The translations under genes and the position numbers were made by a program. From positions 59,813,789-59,877,788 of the forward strand of contig NC_057812.1 in the NCBI RefSeq assembly GCF_018294505.1: a stretch of DNA of 64,000 nt. The letters run 5' to 3'. A model generated the notes under the pieces. The model saw only the letters and a list, made by a program, of their open reading frames with translations, was not told the DNA's origin and did not search any database. Below are positions 1-11,461 of the stretch, in pieces. Source of the DNA: Triticum aestivum (lineage: Eukaryota > Streptophyta > Magnoliopsida > Poales > Poaceae). The first letter of the stretch is position 1. The number at the start of each line of letters is the position of its first letter.

Positions 1-878
1 GTACTGGTAAGGTACACATCAATTACATGTATATCACATATACCTCTCGTGTTTCCAGCCTTCTTGTCCGCTAAGTATTTGGGGCAGTTACGCTTCCAGT
101 GACCACTTCCCTTGCAATAAAAACACTCAGTCTCAGGCTTGGGTCCATTATTTGGCGTCTTCCCGGCAGCTTGCTTACCGGGCGCGGCAACTCCCTTGCC
201 GTCCTTCTTGAAGTTCTTCTTACCCTTGCCTTTCTTGAACTTAGTGGTTTTATTCACCATTAACACTTGATGTTCCTTTTTGACTTCAACCTCTGCTGAT
301 TTCAGCATTGAATATACCTCAGGAATGGTCTTTTCCATCCCCTGCATATTGAAGTTCATCACAAAGCTGTTGTAGCTCGGTCGAAGCGACTGAAGGATTC
401 TGTCAATGACCGCGTCATCTGGGAGATTAACTCCCAGCTGAGTCAAGCGGTTATGCAACCCAGACATTTTGAGTATGTGCTCACTGACAGAACTATTTTC
501 CTCCATCTTACAGCTGAAGAACTTGTCGGAGACTTCATATCTCTCGACCCGGGCATGAGCTTGGAAAACCATTTTCAGCTCTTCGAACATCTCATATGCT
601 CCGTGTCTCTCAAAACGCTTTTGGAGCCCCGGCTCTAAGCTGTAAAGCATGCCGCACTGAACGAGGGAGTAATCATCAGCACGTGACTGCCAGGCGTTCA
701 TAACATCTTGGTTCTGTGGGATGGGTGCGTCATCTAGTGGTGCTTCTAGGACATAATCTTTCTTGGCAGCTATGAGGATGATCCTCAGGTTTCGGACCCA
801 GTCCGTATAGTTGCTGCCATCGTCTTTCAGCTTGGTTTTCTCTAGGAACGCGTTGAAGTTGAGGACAACGTGGGCCAT
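1..878 (-). CDS. E1 Gag (copia), partial
   Basis: This is the capsid/nucleocapsid polyprotein that packages element RNA into virus-like particles in the cytoplasm. The frame starts at the ATG complementary to 876-878 and stays open for about 292 codons to the window edge; I followed it by eye and saw no stop. It opens with the family-typical NFNAFLEKTKLKDDG segment and a UBN2-like Gag core. A basic Lys-rich stretch follows, then a CCHC zinc knuckle (C-x2-C-x4-H-x4-C) at about 84-125. The protease would follow at once to the left. The first 15 codons differ from the E6 copy, but the rest aligns closely. It is the least broken reading frame in the window, though its end is not visible. Confidence 0.88.
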   Translation of the reverse strand, partial: MAHVVLNFNAFLEKTKLKDDGSNYTDWVRNLRIILIAAKKDYVLEAPLDDAPIPQNQDVMNAWQSRADDYSLVQCGMLYSLEPGLQKRFERHGAYEMFEELKMVFQAHARVERYEVSDKFFSCKMEENSSVSEHILKMSGLHNRLTQLGVNLPDDAVIDRILQSLRPSYNSFVMNFNMQGMEKTIPEVYSMLKSAEVEVKKEHQVLMVNKTTKFKKGKGKKNFKKDGKGVAAPGKQAAGKTPNNGPKPETECFYCKGSGHWKRNCPKYLADKKAGNTRGICDIHVIDVYLTS

Positions 879-2147
879 TTGATCTACAAGACATATTGTA
901 AAGATTTTAGACTAAGTTCATGATAATTAAGTTCATCTAATCAAATTACTCAATGGACTCCCACTCAGATAGACATCCCTCCAGTCATCTAAGTGAAACA
1001 TGATCCGAGTTAACTAGGCCGTGTCCGATCATCACGTGAGACGGACTAGCCAACATCGGTGAACATCTTCATGTTGATCGTATCTTCTATATGACTCATG
1101 CTCGACCTTTCGGTCTTCCGTGTTCCGAGGCCATGTCTGTACATGCTAGGCTCGTCAAGTCAACCTACGTGTATTGCGTGTGTAAATCTGGCTTACACCC
1201 GTTGTATTCGAACGTTAGAATCTATCACACCCAATCATCACGTGGTGCTTCGAAACAACGAACCTTCGCAACGGTGCACAGTTAGGGGGAACACTTTCTT
1301 GAAATTATTGCGAGGGACCATCTTATTTAAGCTACCGTTGTTCTAAGCAAATAAGATGTAAAACATGATAAACATCACATGAAATCAAATAGTGAGATGA
1401 TATGGCCAATATCATTTGCTCCTTTTGATCTCCATCTTCGGGGCTCCATGATCATCGTTGTCGCCGGCATGACACCATGATCTCCATCATCGTGTCTTCT
1501 TGAAGTTGTCTCGTCATCTATTACTTCTACTACTATGGCTAACGCTTTAGCAATAAAGTAAAGTAATTACATGACGTTTATGTTGACACGCATGTCATAA
1601 ACAAATAAAGACAACTCCTATGGCTCCTGCCGGTTGTCATACTCATCGACATGCAAGTTGTGATTCCTATTACAAGAACATGATCATCTCATACATCACA
1701 TATATCATTCATCACATCCTTTTTCCATATCACATCACAAAACACTTGCTGCAAAAACAAGTTAGACGTCCTCTAATTGTTGTTGGAAGTTTTTACATGG
1801 CTGCTATAGGTTTCTAGCAAGAACGTTTCTTACCTATGCCAAAACCACAACATGAATTGCCAATTTCTATTTACCCTTCATAAGGACCCTGTTCATCGAA
1901 TCCGATCCGACTAAAGTGGGAGAGACAGACACCCGCCAGCCACCTTATGCAACTAGTGCACACAGTCGGTGGAACCGGTCTCACGTAGGCGTACGTGTAA
2001 GGTTGGTCCGGGCCGCTTCATCCCACGATGCCGCCGAATCAAGATAAGACTAGTAACGGCAAGCAAATTGACAATATCGACGCCCACAACTGCTTTGTGT
2101 TCTACTCGTGCATAGTAACTACGCATAGACCTAGCTCATGATGCCAC
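879..2147 (-). other. E1 5' leader and primer-binding site
   Basis: No coding potential is supported here. Directly inside the LTR the minus strand reads TGGCATCATGAGCTAGG (about 2131-2147), a variant of the initiator-tRNA-Met primer site of copia elements. The rest is the long leader expected between LTR and Gag in this family. It matches the E6 leader (26521-27800) block by block. Small ORFs such as 1091-1346 and 1620-1817 are not conserved as proteins between the two copies. Confidence 0.8.
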
Positions 2148-3846
2148 TGTTGGAGAACGTAGCAGAATTTTAAAATTTTCTACGCATCACCAAGATAAAT
2201 CTATGGAGTCATCTAGCAACGAGGGAGAGAGGAGTGCATCTACATACCCTTGTAGATCACGAGCGGAAGCGTTCAAGAGAACAGGGTTGATGGAGTCATA
2301 CTCATCGTGATCCAAATCACCAAAGATCCTAGCGCCGAACGGACGGCACCTCCGTGTTCAACACACGTACGGAGCGAGGACGTCTCCCGCGCCTTGATCC
2401 AGCAAGGAGGAGGGAGAGGTTGAGGAAGAGGGCGCCAACAGCAGCACGACGGCGTGGTGGTGGTGAAGCTGCAGTACTGCCGCAGGGCTTCGCCAAGCTC
2501 TTATAGAGGATGAGAGGTGTTGGGGAGGGGAGGGGCTGCGCCTTGGATGTTGTGTGGAGCCCTCCCCTCACCCCTCTATTTATAGGGGTAGGGGGAAGGG
2601 GGCCGGCCCCCTCTAGATGAGATCTAGAGGGGGGGGAGGGCGGCCAAGGGGAGGGGGCCTTGCCCCCCAAGCAAGGGGGCGCCCCCCTTAGGGTTTCCCC
2701 CAACCCTAGGCGCATGGGCCCTAGGGGGTGTGGCGCCCCAGCCCACTTGGGATGGTTCCCTTCTCCATACAGCCCATAAGGCCCTCCGGAAGAGGTGGCC
2801 CCTCCCGGTGGACCCCCGAAACCCCTCCGGTGGCCCCGGTAGAATACCGATATGCCCCCGAACCTTTCCGGCGATCGTATGACAACTTCCCATATATAAA
2901 ACTTTACCTCCAGACCATTCCGGAACTCCTCGTGACGTCCGGGATCTCATCCGGGACTCCGAACAACATTCGGTAATCACATACAAGTCTTCCTAACAAC
3001 CCTAGCGTCACCGAACCTTAAGTGTGTAGACCCTACGGGTTCGGGAGACATGCAGACATGACCGAGACGACTCTCCGGTCAATAACCAACAGCGGGATCT
3101 GGATACCCATGTTGGCTCCCACATGCTCAACGATGATCTCATCGGATGAACCACGATGTCGAGGATTCAATCAATCCGTATACAATTCCCTTTGTCAATC
3201 GGTACATTACTTGCCCGACACTCGATCGTCGGTATCCCAATACCTTGTTCAGTCTCGTTACCGGCAAGTCACTTTACTTGTATCATAATGCATGATCCCG
3301 TGATCAACCACTTGATCACATTGAGCTCATTATGATGATGCATTACCGAGTGGGCCCAGAGATACCTCTCCGTCATACGGAGTGACAAATCCCAGACACT
3401 TTTGGAGATACCTGTAATGTACCTTTATAGTCACCCAGTTACGTTGTGACGTTTGGCACACCCAAGGCACTCCTACGGTATCCGGGAGTTGCACAATCTC
3501 ATGGTCTAAGGAAATGATACTTGACATTCAGAAAATCTACAACAAACAAACTACATGATCTTTGAGCTAAGCTTAGGATTGGGTCTTGTCCATCACATCA
3601 TTCTCCTAATGATGTGATCCCGTTATCAATGACATCTAATGTCCATATTCAGGAAACCATGACTATCTTTTGATCAACGAGCTAGTCAACTAGAGGCTCA
3701 CTAGGGACGTGTTGTGGTCTATGTATTCACACATATATTATGATTTCCGGATAACACAATTATAGCATGAACAATAGACAATTATCATGAACAAAGAAAT
3801 ATAATAATAACCATTTTATTATTGCCTCTAGGGCATATTTCCAACA
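2148..3846 (-). repeat. E1 5' LTR (Angela/WIS type)
   Basis: A 1,699-bp LTR bounded by TGTTGG...CCAACA. On the minus strand a TATA box (TATAAATA, 2577-2584) lies in the GC-rich core. The plus-strand block 2620-2730 is rich in G and C runs. It is homologous to the LTRs of E6 (20784-22511, 27801-28794) and to solo LTR E4, but is a different subfamily member from E4. Confidence 0.9.
2577..2584 (-). promoter_or_regulatory. TATA box of E1 LTR
   Basis: TATAAATA on the minus strand, flanked by CCCC and GAGGGG. Its place in the LTR, about 1.27 kb from the LTR 5' end, agrees with the TATA positions in E6 and E4. It would start the element's genomic RNA toward lower coordinates. Confidence 0.65.
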
Positions 3847-4211
3847 TCCTTGACGTGGAAGGCAAGCTTGGCGTCCGAATATGAAGATTCCTTTCTCTAT
3901 AACCAACCTTATGTAACCCTAGGTCCCTCCGATGTCTAAATAAACCGGAGGGCTAGGTCCGTAGACATATATCCTCATAATCGTAGTCAGACATGCTAGA
4001 CTTTTAGGGTTTAGCCATTATGATCTCGTGGTAGATCAACTCTTGTAATACTCATATTCATCAAGATCAATCAAGCAGGAAGTAGGGTATTACCTCCATA
4101 GAAAGGGCCTGAACCTGGGTAAACATTGTGTCCCTTGCCTCCTGTTACCATCGACCTTAGACGCATAGTTCGGGACCCCCTACCCATGATCCGCTGGTTT
4201 TGACACAGTCA
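3847..4211 (+). repeat. E2 5' LTR, 3' portion
   Basis: It starts mid-LTR at the E1 junction and ends ...GACACAGTCA, followed by the internal start TTGGTGCTTTCATTGAG shared with E5 and E3. The TATA motif seen as TATATAA in sister LTRs is degenerate here (CTAAATAAACC near 3937). Confidence 0.8.
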
Positions 4212-4258
4212 TTGGTGCTTTCATTGAGAGTTCCACTTTGCCGTCGTCAAAAGGTTCG

Positions 4259-6855
4259 ATGGCTCCTTCGACCATCTACAACAACGCTGTCCAAGGGGAA
4301 GTCTTCCTCCCCAGACAGATCTTCGTATTTGGCGGCTTTGCACTGCGGGCCAACTCGCTTGGCCATCTGGAGCAGATCGAAAGCTACGCCCCTGGCCATC
4401 AGGTCAGATTTGGAAGCTTGAATTACGTCACGGATATCAGCGGAGACTTGATCTTCGATGGTTTCAAAACCACGGTAGCTGCTCCCTGCCACCTTGATGA
4501 ACACGGCGAAAATCTGTCATCGAACCATACCCAGGAGATAGTACATGTAGCTCCTCTGGCCTGAGATCCGGAGCAGATCGCGCCATCCAAGGACGGGAGC
4601 TAGCCGCAGACTCAGCAGCATTGGAGCCGCACACAGACCTAACTTCAAGTGACATCTGTCTCACCAGAACCATGGACTCGTCTGCGGCTACAGGTTCCAA
4701 ACCTTGTGCGTCCGCGTACGTCAAGCTTGATCGGTCATCGATCGTCGAATTCAGCTCCGCGGACATCTTCCGGCACTCGCCTTTGGGCGACATGTTAAAC
4801 TCGTTAAGAGCACTATACTTAGTAGAGGGCTCACATCCAAATTATATCTGGTTGGAACTGGAGGCTGATGGTGGAGAATTTCTCTTCCCACCCACCGCCC
4901 ACTTCATAGCCACTGTCGAAGACTTAACCGACACACTTGATTTCGGCTCCGAAGACATCAATGGTATGGACGACAATGCCGATGAGGAGTAGGGACAAAA
5001 CCTGCCATTTACCGGATGCTGGACGACCACCTCTTCTTACAACGTGTACATGGTGGATACACCTAAAAGAACTAATGATGATGACAAAGAAGATCCAGTT
5101 GAGGACGAACCTCCTGTGATACAACCAAAACACCGGCATCAGCGGCGCCGCTCTAAGTCACGTCGTGAAGAAGATAGCAACACCGGCACGGGAGACGATA
5201 ACACTCCCGACGGTGCTGAAGATAGAGAAGATCTTGACGAACGAACTGTCGAACAGGACGATCGGGAAGATGGGCAAGATAGCCCTAATGAACAGGCCAT
5301 AAAATAAGACTCGCAGGATAGTAGTTATCTCCCGCTCTCCAAGGAGGAGGTGAGCCTCGACAACAAGGATTTTATCGTACCCGAGGAACCTCTTGAGCAG
5401 GAGCGCTTTAAGCGCCAGCTAATAGCCACTACAAGGAGCCTGAAATTAAGCAGCAGGAGCTTCAAGCTGACCAAGATCTGCTCAATGATAGATGTACCGA
5501 TGTTCTAGCAGCCGAAGAATACAGCCTCAAGCGCCCAACCAAAAGCTACCCGAAGCACAATGTGGCTGACCGACGGCCACGTGGTCGAGATAAAATGACA
5601 ACTCAAGCTGAACACCAGCCCGCCCCGCCTCATCGCAAAGGCAGAGATAAAATAGGTCATGGTTATACATATGACCTTTGGCAGGACCTGGATAATAGAG
5701 CAGGACATACCAGATCGATCTACGGATGGTGAGGACGTGCCCCGACACATGACGACGGCTATCTATTCGGACGTGACAAGCCTAGCCATGTGCGGGCCGA
5801 AAACCGCAGACGGACTCCATCGGAGCTACGTCGCGATGTGGCCCGATATAGAGGCCTGCTATAGAGGTGCCACACACCAAGAAGGGTTTAAACCCATGAA
5901 TATTGAATCATACGATGGAATAACTGATACCGGTGTGTGGATTGACGATTTTCTTCTCCATATTCATATGGCCCGCGGAGATGACCTCCACGCTATCAAA
6001 TACCTCCCGCTAAAACTCAAAGGCCCAGCTCGGCATTGGTTAAACAGTCTGCCCGAAAACTCTGTTGACAGCTGGGAGGATTTGGAAGAGGCCTTCCACA
6101 ACAACTTCCAAGGTACATATGTCCCTCCACCAGATGCCGATGACTTAAGCCATATAGTTCAATAGCCCGGAGAGTCAGCCAGGAAATTTTGGACTAGGTT
6201 TCTAACCAAAAAGAACCAGATTGTCGATTGTCCGAATGCCGAAGCCCTAGCGTCCTTTAAACATATCATCCGCGATGAATGGCTCGCCCGCCACCTCGGC
6301 CAAGAAAAGCCAAAGTCCATGCCAGCCCTCACGGCACTCATGACCCGCTTTTGTGCGGGTGAAGATAGTTGGCTGGCCCGTAGCAAAAACAATGCAAGCA
6401 ACACCAGCACCTCTGAAGCCAGAAATAGCAATGACAAGTCCCGACGAAACAAACACAAGCGTCAAAACAACAATGAAAACGTTGATGATACGCCAATCAA
6501 TGCTGGATTCAGTGGCTCTAAGTCCGGTCAGCGGAACAAGCCATTCAAAAAGAACAATTCGGGCTCATCCAGCTTGGACCGCATACTCGATCGTCCGTGC
6601 CAGATCCATGGCACCCCAGACAAACCACCCAATCATACAAACAGAGGTTGTTGGGTTTTTAAACAGGCTGGCAAGTTAAATGCCGAAAGCAAGGAGAGGA
6701 GATCGCAATGCGAGGACGACGACGAGGGGCCCCGACCATCGAACACAGGGGGACAGAAGAAGTTTCCCTCTCAGGTCAAAATGGTGAGCATGATATACGC
6801 TACCACATCCCCAAGAGGGAGCGCAAGCGCGCACTCAGGGATGTCTACGCGATAG
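4259..6855 (+). pseudogene. E2 Gag (long Tat non-autonomous type), broken
   Basis: Gag of the non-autonomous Tat group. I take the ATG at 4259, because the sister E5 has an equivalent ATG at 14458. The N-terminal part (to about 4560) has the segment QIFVFGG...HLEQIESYAPGHQVRFG, also seen in E5; I know no function for it. A long acidic and basic linker follows (4620-5300). A Retrotrans_gag-type capsid core (5880-6310) has the pattern LKGPARHWLNSLPENS. A non-canonical C-x2-H-x8-H-x4-C zinc knuckle lies at about 6600-6653. Stops at 4562 and 4990 and several frame changes break it. Autonomous E3 and E7 have a different, shorter Gag N-terminus. Confidence 0.72.
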
Positions 6856-7597
6856 AGCCAGTCGCCCCAAAATTTAATCCGTGCTCGTCATGCCCAATCA
6901 CTTTCGATCGTCGGGACCATCCGACCAGTATCCGTCACGGCGGTTCAGCCGCACTGGTCCTGGACCCAATAATTGATGGGTTCCACCTGACGCGAGTCCT
7001 GGTGGACGGTGGCAGCAGCCTCAACCTCCTCTATCAGGATACATTGCGCAAAATGGGCATTAATCCATCACGGATCAAGCCCACAAAGACTACCTTTAAA
7101 GGAGTCATACCAGGTGTAGAGGCCCTCTGTACGGGCTCAATCGCACTAGAGGTCGTCTTCGGATCTCCGGACAACTTCCGAAGCGAGGAGTTAATATTCG
7201 ATATTGTCCCTTTTCGCAGCGGTTATCACGCACTGCCACACTACGCGGTGCCACACTACGCTTATCTCAAGCTCAAGATGCCCTTACCACGCGACGTCAT
7301 AACAGTTAATGGAAACATGAAATGCTCCCTCTGCACCGAGGAGCACACCGCTGCCTTAGCTGCAGAAGTACAGAGCGGCCTTTTCAAGCAAAACCTTAAT
7401 TCGGCGGCCGAGCTCCCGGACACTGTCAAGAGAGTCCGGACTTTTCTGCAGCAGGACAGCTCGGCTCGTCAAGAGCTTGACTAGCAATTCGGCCTCCGTC
7501 CCAATCCCGACCAAGTGGCGGCAATTGTACAACGCGTACATAACTACGCACTCAAAATACCATGGGCATGGATGGAGGCATAACTAGCTTGTGATCC
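6708..7597 (+). pseudogene. E2 retropepsin-like protease and C-terminal tail
   Basis: An aspartic protease that would cleave the Gag polyprotein. The active-site motif is LVDGGSSLNLLY (D-G-G-S in place of the usual D-T/S-G), as in E3, E5 and E7. The flap region and the SGYHAL motif follow. Compared with E5, about 15 codons after SGYHAL are replaced by a short repeat of CCACACTACGC (7238-7260), so the C-terminal fold is damaged. The frame stops at 7482. In the same frame, past the stop, the residues GLRPNPDQVAAIVQRV continue to a stop near 7581. No polymerase follows. Confidence 0.7.
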
Positions 7598-8657
7598 ACA
7601 ATACGGCTCGACCGCCATAGATACACGTACTTTCACTGTTTGCTTTTTTTTTTCTCCTTTTTAGGTTTCTTTTTCACAGGCCTTCCCTGATGGCTTGACC
7701 ATCGGTTCTTTTCATAGGAGAAATACAGCAAGACAACAAGAAGCATGGACGCACTGGGGAATTTTTAGGTGGTTTCTGTAACGATCCCTTTACCTGTTTT
7801 CAGGACCCACACACAGCTCTCCCTTGGTTAAGGCATATCTAATAGCCTTCTACTTATTGCACTACTTGTATAAATGCGCTTTAACGCACTAATGAAATGA
7901 TAATGGAAACAGTTTGCGGCCCAAATTTTATGGCTTTAGCTTACTACCCTTTCTTCTTTTTTCTTTCTTGATAATTTTATCAAATAGCACGCATACACTT
8001 TGGTACGTTTCAATTTGCCAGGGGCTTTATAGTGCCCCACAGCACGGCAACAAAGTCCGAACACTTTTTACAGTATAGTTCGGCACCTCGAATTTAGCAC
8101 TATATGCATTGGCTCTGAATCATGTCTTTGGTCAATAGTAGGGTTGCCTGGCTCCTGTTCTTGCTACCTTACGTTCCGTTATATTGGCTAGGGTAGTAAA
8201 GGGAGAACTACTGCGATTGTGCCCTGGTTTATCCGGAGGAGCACCTTAGTAGAGAAAGCCGAGAACTGACTGTCATGATGCGGCGAGAGCCGGTCAGCTC
8301 TTCGGAGGTCTCAAATCTTTAGAGCTTTTTTCCGCATTACGCCAGGGATCGGTACTTACCCGATGAGGTGTTTACAGCATCCTAGTCCGGATACTAGGGG
8401 CTGCGCCTATATTTTTATTGTCAAACTCCTATGGCTAAGTGAGGGTGCTAAAGCCGGATAGTCCGATTGCCTGGTTCGTCGCGCTAAACACCTCCTTGAA
8501 GGAACAAACAATTGGATCAAGAGTGTTTAGATGACGACAACATGAATGACTGTGTATTACAACAAGGCCGCACAGGAGGTGATTTTTTTAAATAACAAAT
8601 ATTATATTACATAATGACTTTGTATCATCATACAAGCCAGAGACAACATGAATGTAT
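7598..8657. other. E2 non-coding 3' region with conserved module
   Basis: No coding region is supported. The stretch 8100-8290 (GAATCATGTCTTTGG, then CTGCGATTGTGCCCTGG, then CTGACTGTCATGAT) recurs at 18100-18262 in E5 and, more weakly, at 37800-37975 in E7. A second shared block (8440-8530, containing CACCTCCTTGAAGG and TTGGATCAAG) recurs at 18440-18515. These lie between the sense genes and the 3' end of the antisense aORF. Confidence 0.6.
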
Positions 8658-9439
8658 TCATTCCAAAATAATGTCTTGCGCACATTGCATCGCCACAATA
8701 CGAGACCCCTCCAGGTCGTCTTCAAAATACCGCTCGGGCGTGCGGTTCTCCTTGCCCTCTGGCGGTCCCCCAGTCGTAAGCTTGACGGCGTCCATCTTCG
8801 CCCACCACACCTGGACACAGGCGAGGGCCATGCGCGCGCCCTCGACTCAGATCGACCACTTGACGACGTCCAACTGAGGGCATGCATTCACCAGCCGCTT
8901 CACGAGCCCGAAGTAGCTACCAGGTATAGCTTTGGCAGGCCACAGCCGGATTATTAAATCCTTCAGGCCACTTCGGCCACCCTATGCAGCTCGACCAATT
9001 GTTTCAGCTGATCGCTAAAGGTCACTGGATGTTCTGGCGCAAGATATTGTAAATAGAACAACTTCTCCATAGAGCTCCCTTCTTCAGCTCGGAAGAACTT
9101 CGCAGCGTCAGACACACTACGCGGCAGATCCGCAAACGCCCCTGGAGAACTCCGAATCCGGGTTAGTAAGAGATACTTCTTCTTCACATATTTGCTTTTC
9201 ATACTAAACGCCTTACCTGCCACGATTTTCATGGCCTCCTGGATCTCCTGGAGGGCGCCCTGGGCCTCAATCTGGGCCGCTTCCGTGCTTTAGCGGGCCG
9301 TAGAGAGTTCGGACTCTTGAGCCAAAATGCCACGCTCCAAGGATTCACATTTCTTCACCGCATCCTAGAGCTCTTGCTGGACCTCATCAAGCCGGGCCTC
9401 GTGCTTCTCCTTGGCCTTGGCCAGGGCCTGTTTAAGGAC
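8658..9439 (-). pseudogene. E2 antisense aORF, C-terminal part
   Basis: Read leftward from 9439, the frame begins with a Lys/Glu/Ala/Leu-rich coiled coil (9430-9235). A region with FADLPRSVSDAAKFF follows (about 9145-9100). The C-terminal domain has the pattern SYFGLVKRLV...EGARMALACVQVWW...ERYFEDDLEGSR (8955-8710) and ends at TGA 8658-8660. The same C-terminal domain closes the E5 aORF. In-frame stops occur near 9366, 9291 and 8850. The N-terminal exons are missing because the 3' LTR follows directly. This resembles the additional ORFs (putative gypsy-type transposon proteins) known from Tat elements; its function is unknown. Confidence 0.65.
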
Positions 9440-9921
9440 TAAGGGAGTCCTGGACTAAGGGGTCCTCGGGCGTCCGGCCTGTTAGCCATGGGCCGGACTG
9501 ATGGGCTATGAAGATGCGAAGACCGAAGACTGCACCTGTGTCCGGATGGGACTCTCCTTGGCGTGGAAGGCAAGCTTTGCGACTGGATATGTAGATTCCT
9601 TTCTTTGTAACCGACCTTGTGTAACCCTAGATCCTCCCGGTGTCTATATAAAAACCAGAGGAATTAGTCCGGAAACAGAGATACTCATTACCATAGTCAT
9701 ACATGCTAGACTTCTAGGGTTTAGCCATTACGATCTCGAGGTAGATCAACTCTTGTAATACTCGTATTCGTCAATATCAATCAAGCAGGACATAGGGTAT
9801 TACCTTCATAGAGAGGGCCCAAACCTAGGTAAACATCGTGTCCCCTATCTCCTGTTACCATCGACCTTAGACGCACAGTTCAGGACCCCCTACCCGAGAT
9901 CCGCCGATTTTGATACCGACA
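9440..9921 (+). repeat. LTR shared by E2 (3') and E3 (5' side)
   Basis: A 482-bp Tat-type LTR that begins TAAGGGAGTCCTGG (TG expected at the start) and ends TACCGACA. A TATA-like TATATAA lies near 9646. To the left is E2 sequence and to the right, without a second LTR, the 5' leader and Gag of E3. The single LTR thus serves both internal domains. Confidence 0.8.
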
Positions 9922-11348
9922 TTGGTGCTTTCATTGAGAGTTCCACTGTGTCGTCGACAATGGGATCAATGACTCGTCCTTAAAGACAATATCACTACTG
10001 AAGGAGAGCTAGCCCTAGGCCAAACCCTTCGGTTGGGCAACTTTACCATGACCGCCCGTTCGGCCGCTCAGCCGATGATGACCTCTCGGGCCATCGAAAA
10101 TCCTCTTCGTATCGACCCCAAACACTCCAAGAAGATGGATCCGACAGAGTTTATGAAGGAAATATGCCCTAGAGGCAATAATAAAGTTATTATGTATTTC
10201 CTTATATCATGATAAATGTTTATTATTCATGCGAGAATTGTATTAACCGGAAACGTAATACATGTGTGAATACATAGACACACAGAGTGTCACTAGTATG
10301 CCTCTACTTGACTAGCTCGTTGATCAAAGATGGTTATGTTTCCTAACCATAGACATGAGTTGTCATTTGATTAACGGGATCACATCATTAGGAGAATGAT
10401 GTGATTGACTCGACCCATTCTGTTAGCATATCACTTGATCGTTTAGTTTGTTGCTATTGCTTTCTTCATGACTTATACATGTTCCTATGACTATGAGGTT
10501 ATTCAACTCCCGTTTACCAGAGGAACACTTTGTGTGCTACCAAACGTCACAACGTAACTAGGTGATTATAAAGGTGCTCTACAGGTGTCTCCGAAGGTAC
10601 TTGTTGGGTTGGCGTATTTCGAGATTAGGATTTGTCACTCCGATTGTCGGAGAGATATCTCTGGGCCCTCTCGGTAATGCACATCACTTAAGCCTTGCAA
10701 GCATTGAAACTAATGAGTTAGTTGCGGATGATGTATTACGGAACGAGTAAAGAGACTTGCCGGTAACGAGATTGAACTAGGTATTGAGATACCGACGATT
10801 GAATCTCGGGCAAGTAACATACCGATGACAAAGGAAACAACGTATGTTGTTATGCGGTCTGACCGATAAAGATCTTCGTAGAATATGTGGGAGCCAATAT
10901 GAGCATCCAGGTTCCGCTATTGGTTATTGACCGGAGACATGTCTCGGTCCTGTCTACATAGTTCTCGAACCCGTAGGGTCCGCACGCTTAAAGTTTCGGT
11001 GACGATTGTATTATGAGTTTATGTGATTTGATGTACCAAAGGTAGTTCGGAGTCCGGGATGAGATCGGGGACATGACGAGGAGTCTCGAAATGGTTGAGA
11101 CGTAAAGATCGATATATTGGACAACTATATTCGGACATCGGAAAGGTTCCGAGAGATTCGGGTATTTTCGGGGGTACCGGGGACTTACGGGAATACGAGG
11201 AAGAAGTAATGGGCCTCATGGGCCAAGTGGTGGAAGAGAGGAGGCAGGGCGCGCGGTCCCCCTAGCCCAAACTGAGTTGGACTAGCGAGGCGGCCCCCCT
11301 TTCCTCCTTTTCCTCCTTCTCCTTCCTTCTCCTTCTCCTCCTTCCTTT

Positions 11349-11400
11349 CCTCCTCCTAGTAGGAGTAGGAAAGGGGAGTCCTACTCCTACTAGGAGGAGG
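11349..11400. repeat. Perfect 22-bp hairpin in solo LTR E4
   Basis: Arms 11349-11370 and 11379-11400 are perfect reverse complements (22 of 22) around the 8-nt loop AAGGGGAG. The hairpin follows a 65-bp pyrimidine-rich tract (11285-11350) and lies about 55 bp upstream of the TATA box. Confidence 0.9.
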
Positions 11401-11455
11401 ACTACTCCTCCTGGCGCGCCCATAGAGGGTCGGCCGGCCTCCCCCCTTGCTCCTT

Positions 11456-11461
11456 TATATA
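11456..11461 (+). promoter_or_regulatory. TATA box of solo LTR E4
   Basis: TATATA in CTTTATATACATGGG, at the position typical of Angela/WIS LTRs. A solo LTR can still act as a promoter; nothing here shows that it does. Confidence 0.6.

Larger units (their letters stand above)
1..3846 (-). mobile_element. E1: Ty1/copia element, Angela/WIS/BARE1 type, 5' half
   Basis: On the minus strand an LTR (3846 to 2148) is followed by a primer-binding site, an untranslated leader and a Gag reading frame that runs off the left edge. The LTR begins TGTTGGAAATATGCCC on the minus strand, the hallmark of Triticeae Angela/WIS/BARE1 elements. The element sits in the 5' LTR of E2: the bases just right of it (TCCTT) continue that LTR, and this word is the likely target-site duplication. 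The other copy lies outside the window, so it cannot be confirmed. Confidence 0.9.
3847..9921 (+). mobile_element. E2: non-autonomous Ty3/gypsy Tat-lineage element (Fatima-like)
   Basis: The order is: partial 5' LTR (3847-4211), Gag and protease (4259-7597), non-coding 3' region, antisense aORF remnant (8658-9439), and 3' LTR (9440-9921). There is no reverse transcriptase or integrase. The two LTRs share subfamily features absent from the other Tat LTRs here, for example GTTTAGCCATTA in place of GTTTAGCCTCTC, so I pair them. E1 inserted in the 5' LTR and its missing part lies left of the window. The name Fatima is from memory of the LTR ends. Confidence 0.75.

Noticed and set aside
1..897. 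Possible segmental duplication with 25640-26540
   Set aside because: These are simply Gag genes of two independent copia insertions (E1 and E6) of the same family.
2131..2147. tRNA gene
   Set aside because: Only a primer-binding site complementary to a tRNA end; no cloverleaf. The same holds for 27783-27799, 43724-43741 and 49888-49905.
2329..2986. Minus-strand Pro/Arg-rich ORFs in the E1 LTR
   Set aside because: They lie in the GC-rich LTR core; similar ORFs in the E6 LTRs are due to base composition and do not form a conserved protein.
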